Shown here: positions 12,501-27,000 of the stretch, in pieces | How positions within the stretch are numbered: position 1 is the stretch's first letter | Layout: each line of letters opens with the position of its first letter | Origin: Maniola hyperantus | Lineage: Eukaryota > Arthropoda > Insecta > Lepidoptera > Nymphalidae | NCBI RefSeq assembly: GCF_902806685.2 | Contig: NC_048557.2 | Coordinates: forward strand, 11,045,554 to 11,109,553 | DNA: 64,000 nt | Reading direction: 5' to 3' | Program-made: the position numbers and the translations under genes | Notes under the pieces: generated by a model | The model's database searches: none | Seen by the model: only the letters and a program-made list of their open reading frames with translations | What the model was told of the DNA's origin: nothing

Positions 12501-15500
12501 TGCTTAAACGCGGTCTCCACTCAAGGACTTTCCGGCTCCAACGGCCATCGCCTCTACGACAGGCATGACCTGCCCACTGCGACTTCAGCTTGCTAATAGT
12601 TTGGGCTATGTCAGTGACCTTGGTTCTCCTGCGGATCTCCTCATTTCGGATCTTGTCCCTCAAGGAAACTCCTAACATAGCCCTCTCCATAGCTCGCTGA
12701 GCGACTTTGAGTTTGTGGACAAGGCCGTTTGTTAGTGTCCACGTTTCAGCACCATACGTGAGGACGGGAAGAACACACTGGTTAAAGACTTTCGTCTTGA
12801 GGCACTGAGGAATTGACGATGAGAAGACTTGACTCAATTAAATAAGTAATCATATAATTTTAACATACCTGTAGTTCCAAAACCTTGGGTTGCTCTTAGT
12901 GTAATTGACATGAGCGGTGTAAACATTACCTCGTTGGTTGCCGAGCCACACGTCATATCCTTCGTCAGCTAGGAGATACGCTAAAATAAATTGCAAGGGG
13001 TCACATATTTTTCTACATTTGTATCGGTGTTACTTCCCATGACCATAAAGTCCTTTCTTTCGTTACATAAAAAACACTGTAAACTGCAATTTGGACTTTT
13101 ATTTTATGGTAAACCAAAATCACAAAAAATAATTATAACTTGAATGGTAATTGCAAAAATATTGTTCAAATATGTACCTAACACATTATCTAACACAACC
13201 TAACCATGGATTTGAGCCCATATATTTTGACTAGATTATGCTCGCGACTTCGTCCGCGTGGACTATACAAATTTCAAACCCCTATTTCACCCCCTTAGGA
13301 GTTGAATTTTCAAAAATCCTTTCTTAGCGGATGCCTACGTCATAATAGCTATCTGCATGCCAAATTTCAGCATGATCCGTCCAGTAGTTTGAGCTGTGCG
13401 TTGATAGATCAGTCAGTTAGTCAGTCAGTCAGTCACCATTTCATTTTATATATTTAGATTATGCAATTGTCATTCAAACTGAAACCAAGCAGTCTAAAAC
13501 AGATATTTGTATCTAACAAATGACACTAATTTGGAACTTGTAACGGTTCATCAATTTCTGGGCGCAACGAAATATGGGAGATGGTCGGTCTTCTTTCAGG
13601 TAATTCTCAGGTTAACTTGCATTACTGTTTTAAGAAATGCTTTTCTCTTCCGCTGAGATTTGTATGATGAAGTTTAGGTCTCACCAGATTGCTCTTAGAA
13701 AACTTGCAGGTTTTCTCACAATGTTTACCCGACTGTGCGACAGCAAAGACAAAGTTATGTTTTTACAGCTATCATGGGTATCTGGGATTCTTTATACCTT
13801 TGAAACATCACAACAGCAATATTGCATACCATATTCAGTGACATATCACTGAATAGGTCTTTCCTATGATGATATTTATATTTATTTTATAGCTATGAGC
13901 TCCATTTAAGAATTACGCGACCTAAAAGTTATGTAGCTAGGATCTCTAGGCTCTACATATTCCTCGTTCATCTAATAAACATCCAGACATGATGCATTGC
14001 AAATCGCAATATCTACAGTAGTTAGTTAAGTTTTATTAACTGACTAGCTTATGCCCGCGACTTCGTCCGCGTGGGCTACACATTCAGTAATTAAGTAAAG
14101 GGTGTTCCAAAATACGTAAAATCCACGTCCTTTGTTAGTTTTAAGTGTAATAACCGTTTTAAATTATTGATTAAACTATAAAAGTACGTCATTATGATGT
14201 GACGTCACATTCCAGTATTTCATAGAATATCGCATACCCAGTGGCGTAGCTACCAAGCAGCGTACCAAGGGCCCTGGGGCAAATCAAAAATGGGGCCCAC
14301 TGCTATCTAAACTGGTTAGGTTTTATCAAATAAAAATATTAAATATACAAATACATTCACAGAAAGAATTTAGGGGAATTCACTGGTAACTTTCGAATAA
14401 TCATATTTATTTTTAAACTGGGAGAAAGTTTCAAAACTTTAGTACGATCGAGATTTTCTGATAAGGATTCGAGGGCCCCCTGAGCTTTAGGGCCCCGGGG
14501 CACTGCCCCGCCTAGCCCCTCGGTAGCTACGCCACTGCGCATACCTACTAAGTGTGCGTTTTGACGTTTGATACAAAGTTACTGATTTGACTAGTTGTCA
14601 AATAGCGTATTGTTATTCGCTTACCCAAGCTTCTCTCAGGGCCCATGATAACGAAGTCACCACTGCTACCCAATAGTCCATGCACGATCAATACAGCCTT
14701 CTTCCCTTTAGCGCTGAAGCCTGCTTTCCTGGCTGTCCGCCTTCCTGCCGGTATCCTGTGCATCTGGAGGATGTAGCCATCCTCGGTGGTGACTCGATGC
14801 TTCTCGATGGGGTAGCCGGCAGAGGTTATCAGTTCAGGCTGGAAAGAGAAAATCAGGATATGAGAACATGTTTTCTGATTTTACAAGACTGTCCAAAAAA
14901 GTTTCTTTATTCTACCAGAAGTCCCAAATTCCTGAACAGATTTGGATGCATAGGGTTTCGTTAGAATTCTTACATCATCCCGAGTGATTCTACCTATAAT
15001 TTTTTTGAAAATCCAATATGACGGCTGTATGGCGTCATTTCCAAACGTTAGAATAGAATAGAATATGTTTTTATTCAAGTAAACTTTTTACAAGTGCTTA
15101 TGAATAGTCAGGTAGTTTTAATTTACCACTGGTTCGGAATGCCGTTTCTACCGAGAAGAACCAGCAAGAAACTCTGCGGCGTTCAAAAGTTTTTTGGCAC
15201 GGCAGTAGTGTTTTTAATTTTTTCTCTGTGGAAATTGGCCGCCGCCCATGGCCGAAATTCGTTCGGGAGCACATTATTAAATAGGTATTTTAAAATCCAA
15301 TGGTGTTGTTTACGGGTGTACTTATAAAATGATTGTTTTAGAAACTATGTTATTATGTTTTTAACGTGACATGAATCCCCTCATTAGATATCTACATAGA
15401 TAAGCATCTTGATCACGACCATTTGCATGGTGGAATATTTTGCTTTAAGATCTCTCTGGTTCTACGGTACAAATAGTATGAGTGAATAGGCATCTTCTAG

Positions 15501-18500
15501 GCAAGCGCGCTCCATCTGTCATCAGAGAAGAGTACCTACTACCTACCCTTAAAATCAGCGTTTTTGAAAATTATAATTTTAATCGATTTTGACGACCTCC
15601 CTGGCGCAGTGGTGAGCGCTGTGGTCTTATTAGTGGGAGGTCCTGGGTTCGATTCCTGGCAGGGGTTTGGAATTTTATAATTTCTAAATTTCTGGTCTGG
15701 TCTGGTGGGAGGCTTCGGCTGTGGCTAGTTACCACCCTACCGGCGAAGCCGTGCCGCCAAGCGAGCGTTCCGGTACGATGCCGTGTAGAAACCAAAGGGG
15801 TATGGGTTTAATAAAAACTGCCATACCCCTTCCAGGTTAGCCCGCTATCATCTTAGACTGCATCATCACTTACCATCAGGTGAGATTGCAGTCAAGGGCC
15901 AACTTGTATCTGAATAAAAAATAAAAAAAAAATCGTTGAAACTAACAAATTCAACATTTATATTTATTTATTCGTTTGCGCATGATTCCGCATACCTATG
16001 CCTCTTAATCGACAACTCTTAATAGTTACGACATCCTTTTGTCTCTATTTTGTATGTAGAATTTAAATCAGGATATCCTCTATATCTATACTTCTATACT
16101 ATATAGAGAGAGAACGCAGGGCGTTGTCTGTAGCGTTAGGGCGAACATGATCGTCTGCAGGTTTGCTGGTTGTTCTGTAGCCGTTAAAATCACTCTTTTC
16201 AGAGCATATTGCACCTCCTCCTACACGAGCAGCCTGTGGATCGATTACACGCAAAAGCAGTACAATGCCCTGCGTGTACAATATAATAATGCATTCAGGA
16301 TGCTGATGGGGCTGCCCAGATTCTGCAGCGCGTCAGGGATGTTCGCCGAGGCGCATGTAGACTGTTTCTGTACTACAATGCGCACATCCTTGTTGCGTAG
16401 AGTCCGGTCCAGCTCCAATGGCCTCCTGAAGGTGTTTTCTGACAGGATCGACTGCCAGTCATCATCATCATCATCATCAGCCTGTGGACGTCCACTGTTG
16501 GACATAGGCCTTCCCTAAAGAGCGCCACCACACCCGGTCCTCAGCCTTCCTCATCCAGCCATTTCCCGCCAGCCTCTTTATATGTCGGTCCATCGTGCTG
16601 GAGGGCGTCCCACACTACGCTTGCTTAAACGCGATCTCCACTCAAGGACTTTCCGGCTCCAACGGCCATCGCCTCTACCACAGGCATGACCTGCCCACTG
16701 CGACTTCAGCTTGCTAATAGTTTGGGCTATGTCAGTGACCTTGGTTCTCCTGCGGATCTCCTCATTTCGGATCTTGTCCCTCAAGGAAACTCCTAACATA
16801 GCCCTCTCCATAGCTCGCTGAGCGACTTTGAGTTTGTGGACAAGGCCGTTTGTTAGTGTCCACGTTTCAGCACCATAGGTGAGGACTGCCAGTACTTACT
16901 TGAATCACTGTTGTATGATTCACGTGCTGGCAAATCGATAACGTCCTAATTTAAATATTTATAGATATTTTACTAACAAATAGGTTTAAAGTTTCTTGTA
17001 ATTACTAACACCAATATGATCCTTTTGTTGGTCGAAATAAAAACATTTTATTTTATTCCAGCCATGTGCTTTCTGGGTAGATAAAATCTAAATACCTACT
17101 TATGTAACACTAGGTAATGCCGGTGACTTCGTCCGCGTGGATTTAGGTTTTTAAAAACCCTGAGGGAACTCCTTAATTTTCCGGGATAAAAAGTAGCCTA
17201 TGTCCTTTTCCGGGATGCAAGCTATCTCTGTACCAAATTTCGTCAAAATCGGTTGAAGGGTTAGGCCGTGAAAGTCTAGCAGACAGACAGACAGACACAC
17301 TTTCGCATTTATAATATTAGTATGGATAATATTAATATCAACGGATTTGACCGCAGTAAACTGTAAAATTGGTTATATTAATTAAAAACGAAAAGGAAAA
17401 TGTGTGTAAGTGACAGTAATAAATTCCTTGTAGGTTTTTAGGGTTCCGTATCTCAAAAGGAAAATCTCCGTATCACTTCGTTGTCTGTCAGTCTGTCTGT
17501 CAAGAAACCCTACAGGGTACTTCCCGTTCATCTAGAATCATGAAATTTGGCAGATAAGTGGTAGGTCTTACAGAACACGTCAAGGGAAAAATTCGAAAAC
17601 CCTGGATTTGTGGTAAGGCACATCACAAAAAAATATGTTGTGTGAAAAAATAATCAGTATTTTCAACTTTCAAAGTAAGATTAATATACCGAGTGGGGTA
17701 TCATCGAAAGGATGCATGTAAATTCTAAAACAGGTTTTTATTTATTTTTATGCATAATAGTTTTTGATCGTGTAAAATGTAGAAAAAAATACCCGAGTAC
17801 GGAACCCTCGGTACGCGAGACTGTTTCGCACTTGGCCGGTTTTTAGAGAAGGCATTTGTCCACAGTGCCGGCTGATGATGATTAGCTTATTATATTCAAG
17901 TCACATTACATTTTAAAATCCTAATCACTAAATTATTCTATCCATCATTACATAATATTTTTTGATGCCAATAGATAAATAGGTGTAACGTTAGCTATTT
18001 CCGCTTTTCATTAAATTTTTATTCACCATAATACATGGAGTTACATTCAAAAATAGATAATTATTTTGTTCTGGAACATTAATTCCTTAAGTGCAGTCCT
18101 TCATATGTACCTACTGACTAGCTTATGCTCGCGACTTCGTCCGCGTGAGCTACACAAATTTCAAACTTTTTACAGAGACCTACGTATAATAACAGTATAA
18201 TTGCGGATTGCACAAATGGCTCTAAAGTGTATAAATCTTATATTCTACGGAATCCTTCGTGTGCGAGTCCTCACCTCAATTTTTTGATTAGTAAAGCTAA
18301 TGAAAACAAGAGAAAGTTGAAAACTAAAACCCGACTGCGATCGTCTCTGTAAACGCTAAAATATTATGTAAAATTGCGTTTCTGTCGCTTGGTATATTTT
18401 AATATTATACTATATTTATATTTATGAACTCAGTATTTTTGTCTCTTTCATTCGACATCCCACTTGATACAATAGCAAAAAAAAATTAAGACCCCCACTT

Positions 18501-20980
18501 TTTTGGATGTAACATCCGTCAGATCGATTTTGTTCGTATAAAATGTAACCTATGTTACTTGGACCGTTACGACGAATTGACACCTCATTCATCAAAATCG
18601 GCCCAGTAGTGGCACGGCCGGCGACGACGAATCGTCTGCGCTACCACGGACGATTAAGGTAGGTATGATTCCGAACCACGCTGCACGCAGCAGCGCTGCC
18701 GCAACAGTGCTGTCACCAGCTGTCACAGTGCTGTCGCGACACTACCGGTCCCCATACAATCTCTATAAGCTTATATGACATTACATTCCGAGCTATAGGA
18801 AGCAATGTTCCGCTACATTGCTGCCGCGACATTGCTTTGACATTGCATTGTCAAAAGTAAGGACTAAAATCGTACTTTTGTCATGACATTTGACACAGAA
18901 TTAAAATGGCGAGTGAGTTCTCATTTTGTACGGACTATACAAAGTTAATCGATGACCATCATTCATTAGCTTTTTACAGAGTAGGTAATTAGGTAATAAC
19001 AATATAATTGCGGATTGCACAAATGTCTCTGATAATAATCGTTTGAACAAAGGGCGGGAGGAATTCTCGTCGCATTCATTTGTGATATTTTTTTTTTATT
19101 ACAGAAAGAAAAATTACAGCATAACCATAACACAAGATTATTACATGGGCCAGTTAAGTTTTCAATGTTAAGTTACACATTTCTTAAGGTGGGAGTCCAT
19201 ATCTAGGAGCAGACAATGAGGCGTGTGCCACCACGACGAGATGGGTCCAGTCCCTGCCATCAAGCCTTGTTTTGTGTGCATTTCTTGATAGCAGAGACGA
19301 GAGATATAAATGCAATTGCATAATTTTATTAGTAGATGGAAATCGGTAATGATACACATTTCGCTCGTCGCTGAGTCAGCGCTAAAAGCGTTTATAGAAT
19401 AGCGTTACTCCCGTTCATACAAGGAACGTGCGAATCCGAATTTAAATTGACGTCGCATGTTATACGTGGTTTCGCATTCAGAGCAGCGGACATTTTTATT
19501 TCCTATATCATCTTCATTCAAACGGCATAATGTGGACATAATAGACAATGGTAACCAGCCACCAGGCAAACAATAACAATTACCCGAGGAATAAATAAAA
19601 AAAAACCGGCCAAGTCAGGCTCGCGCGCCGAGGGTTCCGTAGGTACTACAGTCGTATTGTTTCGACATTTTGAAATGAAATGAAATTTATTTGTATGAAT
19701 ATGGGAAGACAAGGTGTTTACAATAAAGAGTTAAGCCAACATATCCAGTCAGGAAACTCTGACATACAAATTTTTTGACAAAGTCGGTAGTACATTTTCC
19801 AAAAATTTTGCACGATAATTCAAAAACTACGGTGCATAAAAATAAATAAAAATCTGTTTTAGAATGCACAGATAAAGCCCTTTCATATGATACCCCACTT
19901 GATATAGTTATCTTACTTTGATAATTGAAAATACTAATTATTAGTTCATGACCCCAATTAATTTTTTTTTGTGTGATGTAACCACAATTCACGGTTTTCA
20001 GATTTTTCCCCGAATGTCAGCTATAAGATCTACCTACCTGCCAAATTTCATGATTCTAGGTCAACGGGAAGTACCCTGTAGGTTTCTTGACAGACAAACG
20101 GACCGAAAACTAAGATACTATAAGGGGTTTTTCCTTTTGAGGTACGGAGCCCTAATAAAAACCAACTCACTGACTACACGTGCCTGATCTACATATATTT
20201 ATGTGACAATTTTTTTATAAAGGCTATAAAATTAAAAAGTATTTAATGTGGGATAATTAAAAAAAAACAAATAGGTACCCAAGTCACGGGCTTGATCTAC
20301 ATAGTTTGCGTGATGAACTTTGAGGCTATTTAATTAAAATGTATTTAATGTGGGATAGTTAAAATAAACTAAGTCTCAACTCTCTGGTATAATACATACT
20401 ATTATATATTATTATATAATTAACATTTATAGAGGCCATAATAATCTATAATATAAAAATGAATCACTAAATGTGTTGCTTATCGCAAATCTCGAGAACA
20501 GCTGAACCGATTTCGCTAATTCTTTTTTTATAATATTCCTTGAAGTACGAGGATGGTTCTGACGGCGAGAAAAATTTAAAAATTTGAATCGACTGTTAGG
20601 TGGAACGAAGTTCGCCAGGACAGCTAGTAGTTCATAAAAATAACCTTGAAAAATTAAATTAGCTAGCATCCCGGGGAAGGACATAGGCTACTTTTTATCC
20701 CGGAAAATCAAAGAGTTCCCACGGGATTTCAAAACCTAAATCCACGCGGACGAAGGACGGCATCATCTAGTAAAAAGAATAACTTTACGAGCATGAGAAG
20801 TGAAAATCAAAATTTGACGTATTTTTAAGACAGGTTTTTATTATGTCTTGAATAATCTTGAATAATCTTTATTTTTCACACAATAATTTCACAAACAATA
20901 ACAGCTGGGAACGATGATCCTGCAGAAGTTTACACTGTGTTGCAGTGATCATCGCCCTCCTCATACAATATGACAATATG

Positions 20981-21059
<79 letters not shown>

Positions 21060-24000
21060 AAATGTTGTATTATGTGAATTAGATTTAATTACAATGCCAA
21101 GACTTTATAAGTTGTTCTGATTGATCGTAAGAAAGAGTTAAAAGCCATTTAGTACATATCTTTTTAACTCTCGCCGCAGTTAGGGGATATATGTGTAGGA
21201 TTTTATTGATATGGTTATACAATGAACAACTAAAGTGATAATAATGGCGACTCGCAATAGCGGTTTGACGAGGTCTATAAGTGCACACCTTGTAAGATCT
21301 CCGTTGTAAGTTACCCACAATAGGGTTGTAAAAAAGTTCAGAGTGTTTGCGTAGAATTGTTTGTAATATAAATAATTGTCGGACTGTGAGCAACTGACAG
21401 CTCGAGTACAATTCAACAGTAGGGAACAAAATAGGTTTTTTGAGCATTACTTTTAGAACTGCCCTTTGGGCTCTTTCAGCCCTTAGCATAAGCGTTTTAG
21501 GAGATCCACCCCAAACGGTTATGCAATAAGATAAGACTGACTCAGCAAGAGCATGATAAACGGACGTCAGGCATTGGGGGTCAGCCACATTCCTTAAGTT
21601 TTTAAAAACAAACATTAACTTTCTAGTACGTGACGCAATAGATTCAATATGTTGTTTCCAAGATAAGGAGCAATCTACTAAAACGCCGAGGTACTTGATA
21701 CAAGAGGTGCGTTCGAGAGCTGGACAAGAGCAAGTAGAAGAAGAGTTAACACATCTATGGACACGAACAGAAAAGGAGGCTGGTGCTTGTGTAACTTTGG
21801 TTGGGGTAAATGTAATGAACTTTGTTTTATCCACGTTTAACGTTAGAAGGTTCCAGTTTAGCCAATTCATAACAGCCCTAATAGCAAATTCCGAGTGGAC
21901 GCTGACTTCCTTCCAGGTTTTGGCGCTAACAATTAAAGCTGTATCGTCAGCATATGTGACAATTTTACAATTTGGAAGACGCAGCGAACACAGATCATTA
22001 ATATAGATTAAGAAGAGGGTAGGTCCAAGGACACTACCCTGAGGAACTCCAAAATATACTGATTCCGATTCGCTAGTATAATTTTCTAAGACAACTGATT
22101 GGGTACGCTCGGACAGGTAACTTTTAAAAATTTTAAGGGCTATTCCTCTTATGCCTATGCGTTCAAGCTTGTTTAGTAGCTTTGGGACAGAGACAGTGTC
22201 AAAAGCTTTAGAGAGGTCTAGAAAGATTCCTACAGTTTTAAGTCTATTGTCAAAATTTTTAACTATATTGTCACAACAGCATCCTCCGTAGAGTTGCCCG
22301 CCCTAAACCCAAATTGGTTTTCGGAGAGAATGTTGTTATCAGTCATATAACTAACTAATCTTTTGTTTAATATTTTCTCTTTATGTACCTACCTATCGCA
22401 AAAAGAAAATTAAGTTAAACATTATGTTTGAGTATAGGTATAAGTCCCGCAAATTACTATTACGCTGGAACCATGTCTCATTAACATCGAAATGACGTCA
22501 ATTTGACGTCAGCCGAAATAACAATATACCATCAGCTCGAAACTTCAGTCTAGTGCTGACGTCACTAAAATGGCGGCCACGCGCATTAGCAAATTGCGGG
22601 ACTTATACCATTATGTTTTTCTCGTCTTTCACCTTTAGTGGCAGGTAACCTTTGAAAATAAAAATAAAACAATGCAAAAGTAATAAACATTGTCTTATGT
22701 AATTTATGTAAACTTTTTTATACGCAAAATTTATTTTAAAACTAGCTAACCCGGCGAACTTCGTACCGTCTAACAGTCGATTCTTTTTCAGGCAATTTGA
22801 AATTTTTGAAAAGCTAGCAGACAGACAGACACACTTTCGCATTTATAATATTAGTATAGATTTAGAAGATTACGCGTCAGTCCCAAATTACTTATCTATC
22901 GAGTGTCAATTAATTAAAAAGTAATTGGTCTAGTTTGTGAGAGAAACCGGATATACTAAACTATACCTGCGCATGAAATTAAATGTAGATTAGCGATTGA
23001 AAAAAACAATAATAAGGTATTTTTGTTTACACCTTTCATCATCAACAATATCGGCCCACTACTGACCACAGGTCTCATCACATACATTTTTAATGGTCCA
23101 CTAGCATAGGTATACCCTTCCGTAACATAAGGTAATTTATTATGATTCTAGAAATGCATCATCAATACAGTATATATAAAAGGAAAAGGTGACTGACTGA
23201 CTGATCTATCAACGCACACAAACTACTGGACGGATCGGGCTGAAATTTGGCATGCAGATAGCTATTATGACGTAGGCATCCGCTAAGAAAGGATTTTTGA
23301 AAATTCAACCCCTAAGGGGGGTGAAATAGGGATTTGAAATTACTACGTAACGTACGCATAAGCTAGTACAGTATACAAGGCTTGCTTTGTTGCTATAGTA
23401 TTATAATTTTTATTTCCTGCTCGTCCCATATAAAGATATTGAGAAGGTATGCAATGATCACAGATGAATCTGCAACTATGTCTGCTAAGACGTCACTAAT
23501 TAATAATTTTTAATCTCTCCGCATAGTATTTCTTTCATTACTAAGGGTCGTGACCCCTTATCCATCTAAATATACATATTGTAGTAGGTACCTATATCGT
23601 ATTTGATAAATCCTCAGAAGAAATACCTAGATAAATCACATAATATGACACAGGTATCTAATAGGTAGGTACGTGTAGTGTACTGCCAAATAGTTAGTGC
23701 CATAAATTCTTTCGTTGCCTCTGCTAAGTATTTGACAAACTACATATGTCATACCCGGCTTTTCTTTAGTTTCGAACCCATCCGGGGTCCGGGTCCTTTT
23801 TCAAAAGGAGTCAGTTCGCGCACGCGTCACGGTCGAGACTACGTGCCGCGCGCGCCGCTGCCTCCCTTTGAAAAAGGACCCCGGATGGGTTAGAAACTAG
23901 TCGGGCTAACGTCGACTAAAACACGTGAGTAAAGCCGGGTGTAAGATATGTAGAATGGAAATCACTCACAATAACGTTCAAATAAGGTTCAACATAGGTT

Positions 24001-27000
24001 CAAATGGTCCTTCAAGTTCACGCAAGTTTTTACGAGTTCATTTCCGCAATCACGTAGAATTTTGGCGCAGTTGTGAGCGCTGTGGTCTTATTTGTGGGAG
24101 GTCCCGGGTTCGATTCCCGGCAGGGGATTGAAATTTTATGGACTATGGAACCCTTCGGTGCGTAAGTCTAGTTCGCACTTGGCCAGTTTTTTTAAATATT
24201 CCTTTAAAAGACGCGATCTCACTTGGTTACCACAAGTGAGATCTAAGATGATACAGTCTAAGATGATAGCGAGCTAACTTGGAAGGGATATGACCGTTAA
24301 GCAAGTGGCCTGGTTATATGGCTTGGGCTTTATGGCCGCTCTAATTAAATAATAAATAAATAGTAATAAATAAATATGGCAATTTACTTTTTATCACGAG
24401 TTTACATTTATTTAATAATTTACTATTACGTACCCAAAATGTTTGACGCTTTTTGCATAAAAAATGTTAGCATTATTCGCTTTGCATTAGAGTTCAAAAT
24501 GTGAGTTCAAGGTTACCTATTTATGTAACTGAATATTTAATGTCATTTTTCGACACGTCTAAAATTCCCACGGGCGTAGCTAGGAGGGTTTTGGGGGGTC
24601 GAAACCCCTCTTGACTCATATATACGGCAAAATAAAGTTTAAGAAGGAAAATGTACGCTAACACTATTAATTAATTATTGGTAATCAAAAGTTATGTAAT
24701 GGACTAATGAAGACATCTCATGGGAATAGCTAAGTGCACTTTTTGAACTTATATAATATTTTTCTTACTAATATTTTCTTAATAATATTTTAAGTGAAAG
24801 CAAAGACCTACTGTCCTGCTAAGTGTAAAGGTCGTATCTGACGCCCCCCCCCCCCTCATACCCCGATAGTCGCGGACTATACTTAGTCTGAAATTGCCGT
24901 TCAATAAACGTTTAATCGGCTCTTCTGTAATTTTTTTTATTTTTCAGAAAGAACTTAGAAATAAATAAACTTACCACTGTGGCAAACGCTTCTTTTTTCA
25001 AAAAACCTGTTCGTTCACATGTCACCAAACCCAAGCACAAAATTAAAAATAAACGCATCACTAAAAAACCCATTTTACAATATTTTTACACTTTATACTA
25101 CGTAAGGATTATTTATTTAAAATCAAACTAATTAATGTCACTTATTTATATTATTAACCACAAATTATTATACCTAGTAGCGTAAATGAACTGGCACATT
25201 TGTTACTTTTTAACACAAAATGTCACAGATCAGTTGTGTATCATATTAAGTCCTCAAGATTTTATAAGTAAGTCTTTTCAGTCACTAAAACCTTTTATAG
25301 TAAGTTTTTTTAAATATTATTATCGAAGTTTCGCATCCAATTTTTTTTTCAATTTAACTTGTTTCGCATCCAAATGATTTTTTTCAATTTATCTTGTTTC
25401 GCATCCGATTTTTTTTTTCAATTTATATTTCTAGACATATCATTTTTAAATTAAAATAAAATTTCACATCCAAATTTTTTTTTTCAATTTATATTTGTTG
25501 ACATATATTTTTTTTTAAATTTTGTTAAGTTTCGCATCCAAATGTTTTTTTTCAATTTATATTTGTTGGCATATAATTTTTTTTAAATTTTGATAAGTTT
25601 CACATTCAAATGTTATTTTTCCAATTTATATTTGTTGGCATATATATTTTTTAGTTTTCCACGGCGCGGCGTATCGCGAATGATTGGCGCGACGCGTCCT
25701 GCCGCATGCCACCACATTTATTCAGTTCCATGTCGCTACACGCACGTTTTGTGACGATCCTCGACGTTTTCCGCATCTCATTATTCAATGTATAACATGT
25801 TTAATGACCTAATCGGATCCTTCGTCAAAATTTACATTTTTAGGATTCCGTATCTCCAGAAAAAAAGAACCCTTATACTACAACCTATACTATAACCTTA
25901 TAGTATCCTTGCAGGCAAATAACATCACTTCGTTGTCTGTCTGATATTTGTCTGTGTGTCATGTCTGTCAAGACCGGTCAAGGGAATCAAAACCTACTTA
26001 AAAATACGGGACTTTCCGTGAACCTTTTTTTTTCGTAGGAGGGAAAAATCCTCATGGACATAATTGTCGGACTCCTACCGACTAAAACCCCTCCTTTCTT
26101 TAAGCAATAATGTTCCCGCCTCGTTGGCCTACCACTACTGTTGACCTAGAATCATGAAATTTTGCAGGACTCGCGCACAAAGGGCTGTCGTATAAGAAAT
26201 AACACTTTAAATTTTTGTAAATTTTCATGGCGGCCATTTTGAAATTTTTATTATTTGTTTTGATAGTGGCAATAAAAATACACATTCTGTGAAAATCCCA
26301 ACTCTAGTAATTACGTATTACGGTTCACCCTGTTGACAGACGAACGGGCGGACGGACGGTCAGAACGGTGCGGCGGGGGCTTAGTAGGCCCCGGTGGCAC
26401 CCTCGGGTACGGAACCCTAAACCTTTGGGTAAGGAGCCCTAATAATAGGTGGTATAATAGGTACACCGTGCAGGGTTAAGGGTCCGTTAGAGCAGAATGT
26501 GTCAGTAGGTACCATTACCTTAATGACCCATTTCAGATTCCGACCCTGTGGAATAAACCGTTAAATTTTCACCCATGACCTTGCGGATTTCCTTCCGTTC
26601 CATTGAGCTATCTAAGATAAATCATTCGTGTATCATATCATGTGATAATTGCTTTATGCCCTTGCCCATACATATTATGCAGTTCTAGTTGTTAAGGCTT
26701 GGGCAGATACGACGCGGAGCGGCTGAGACGTCGTGAACTTTAGGTTAAGTGACCTCTTCTTGCATCATTACTATTATCATTATCAACCGGTAGATCAAAT
26801 CAAATCAAATGGTTTGTTCTAAATGTCCACTGCTAGACATAGGGCCTTGTAGGGACTTCCACACGCCACGGTCTTGTGCCGCCGCCATCCAGCGGCTCCC
26901 AGCGAATCGTTTGATGTTGTTCGTCCACCTAGTAGGCGAGCCCTTTCGGATGCGAGGTCTTCCAGCACTTTATGACCCCAACATCTATCGCGTTTTCGAA

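Noticed and set aside
15590..15665. tRNA gene
   Set aside because: It is the head of SINE family B, with the same body and tail seen in several other copies.
22437..22609. CRE-rich stretch as a promoter of a local gene
   Set aside because: The same 170-bp sequence with inverted ends recurs at three other sites, so it is a mobile element first. Any regulatory role is listed as a hypothesis only.
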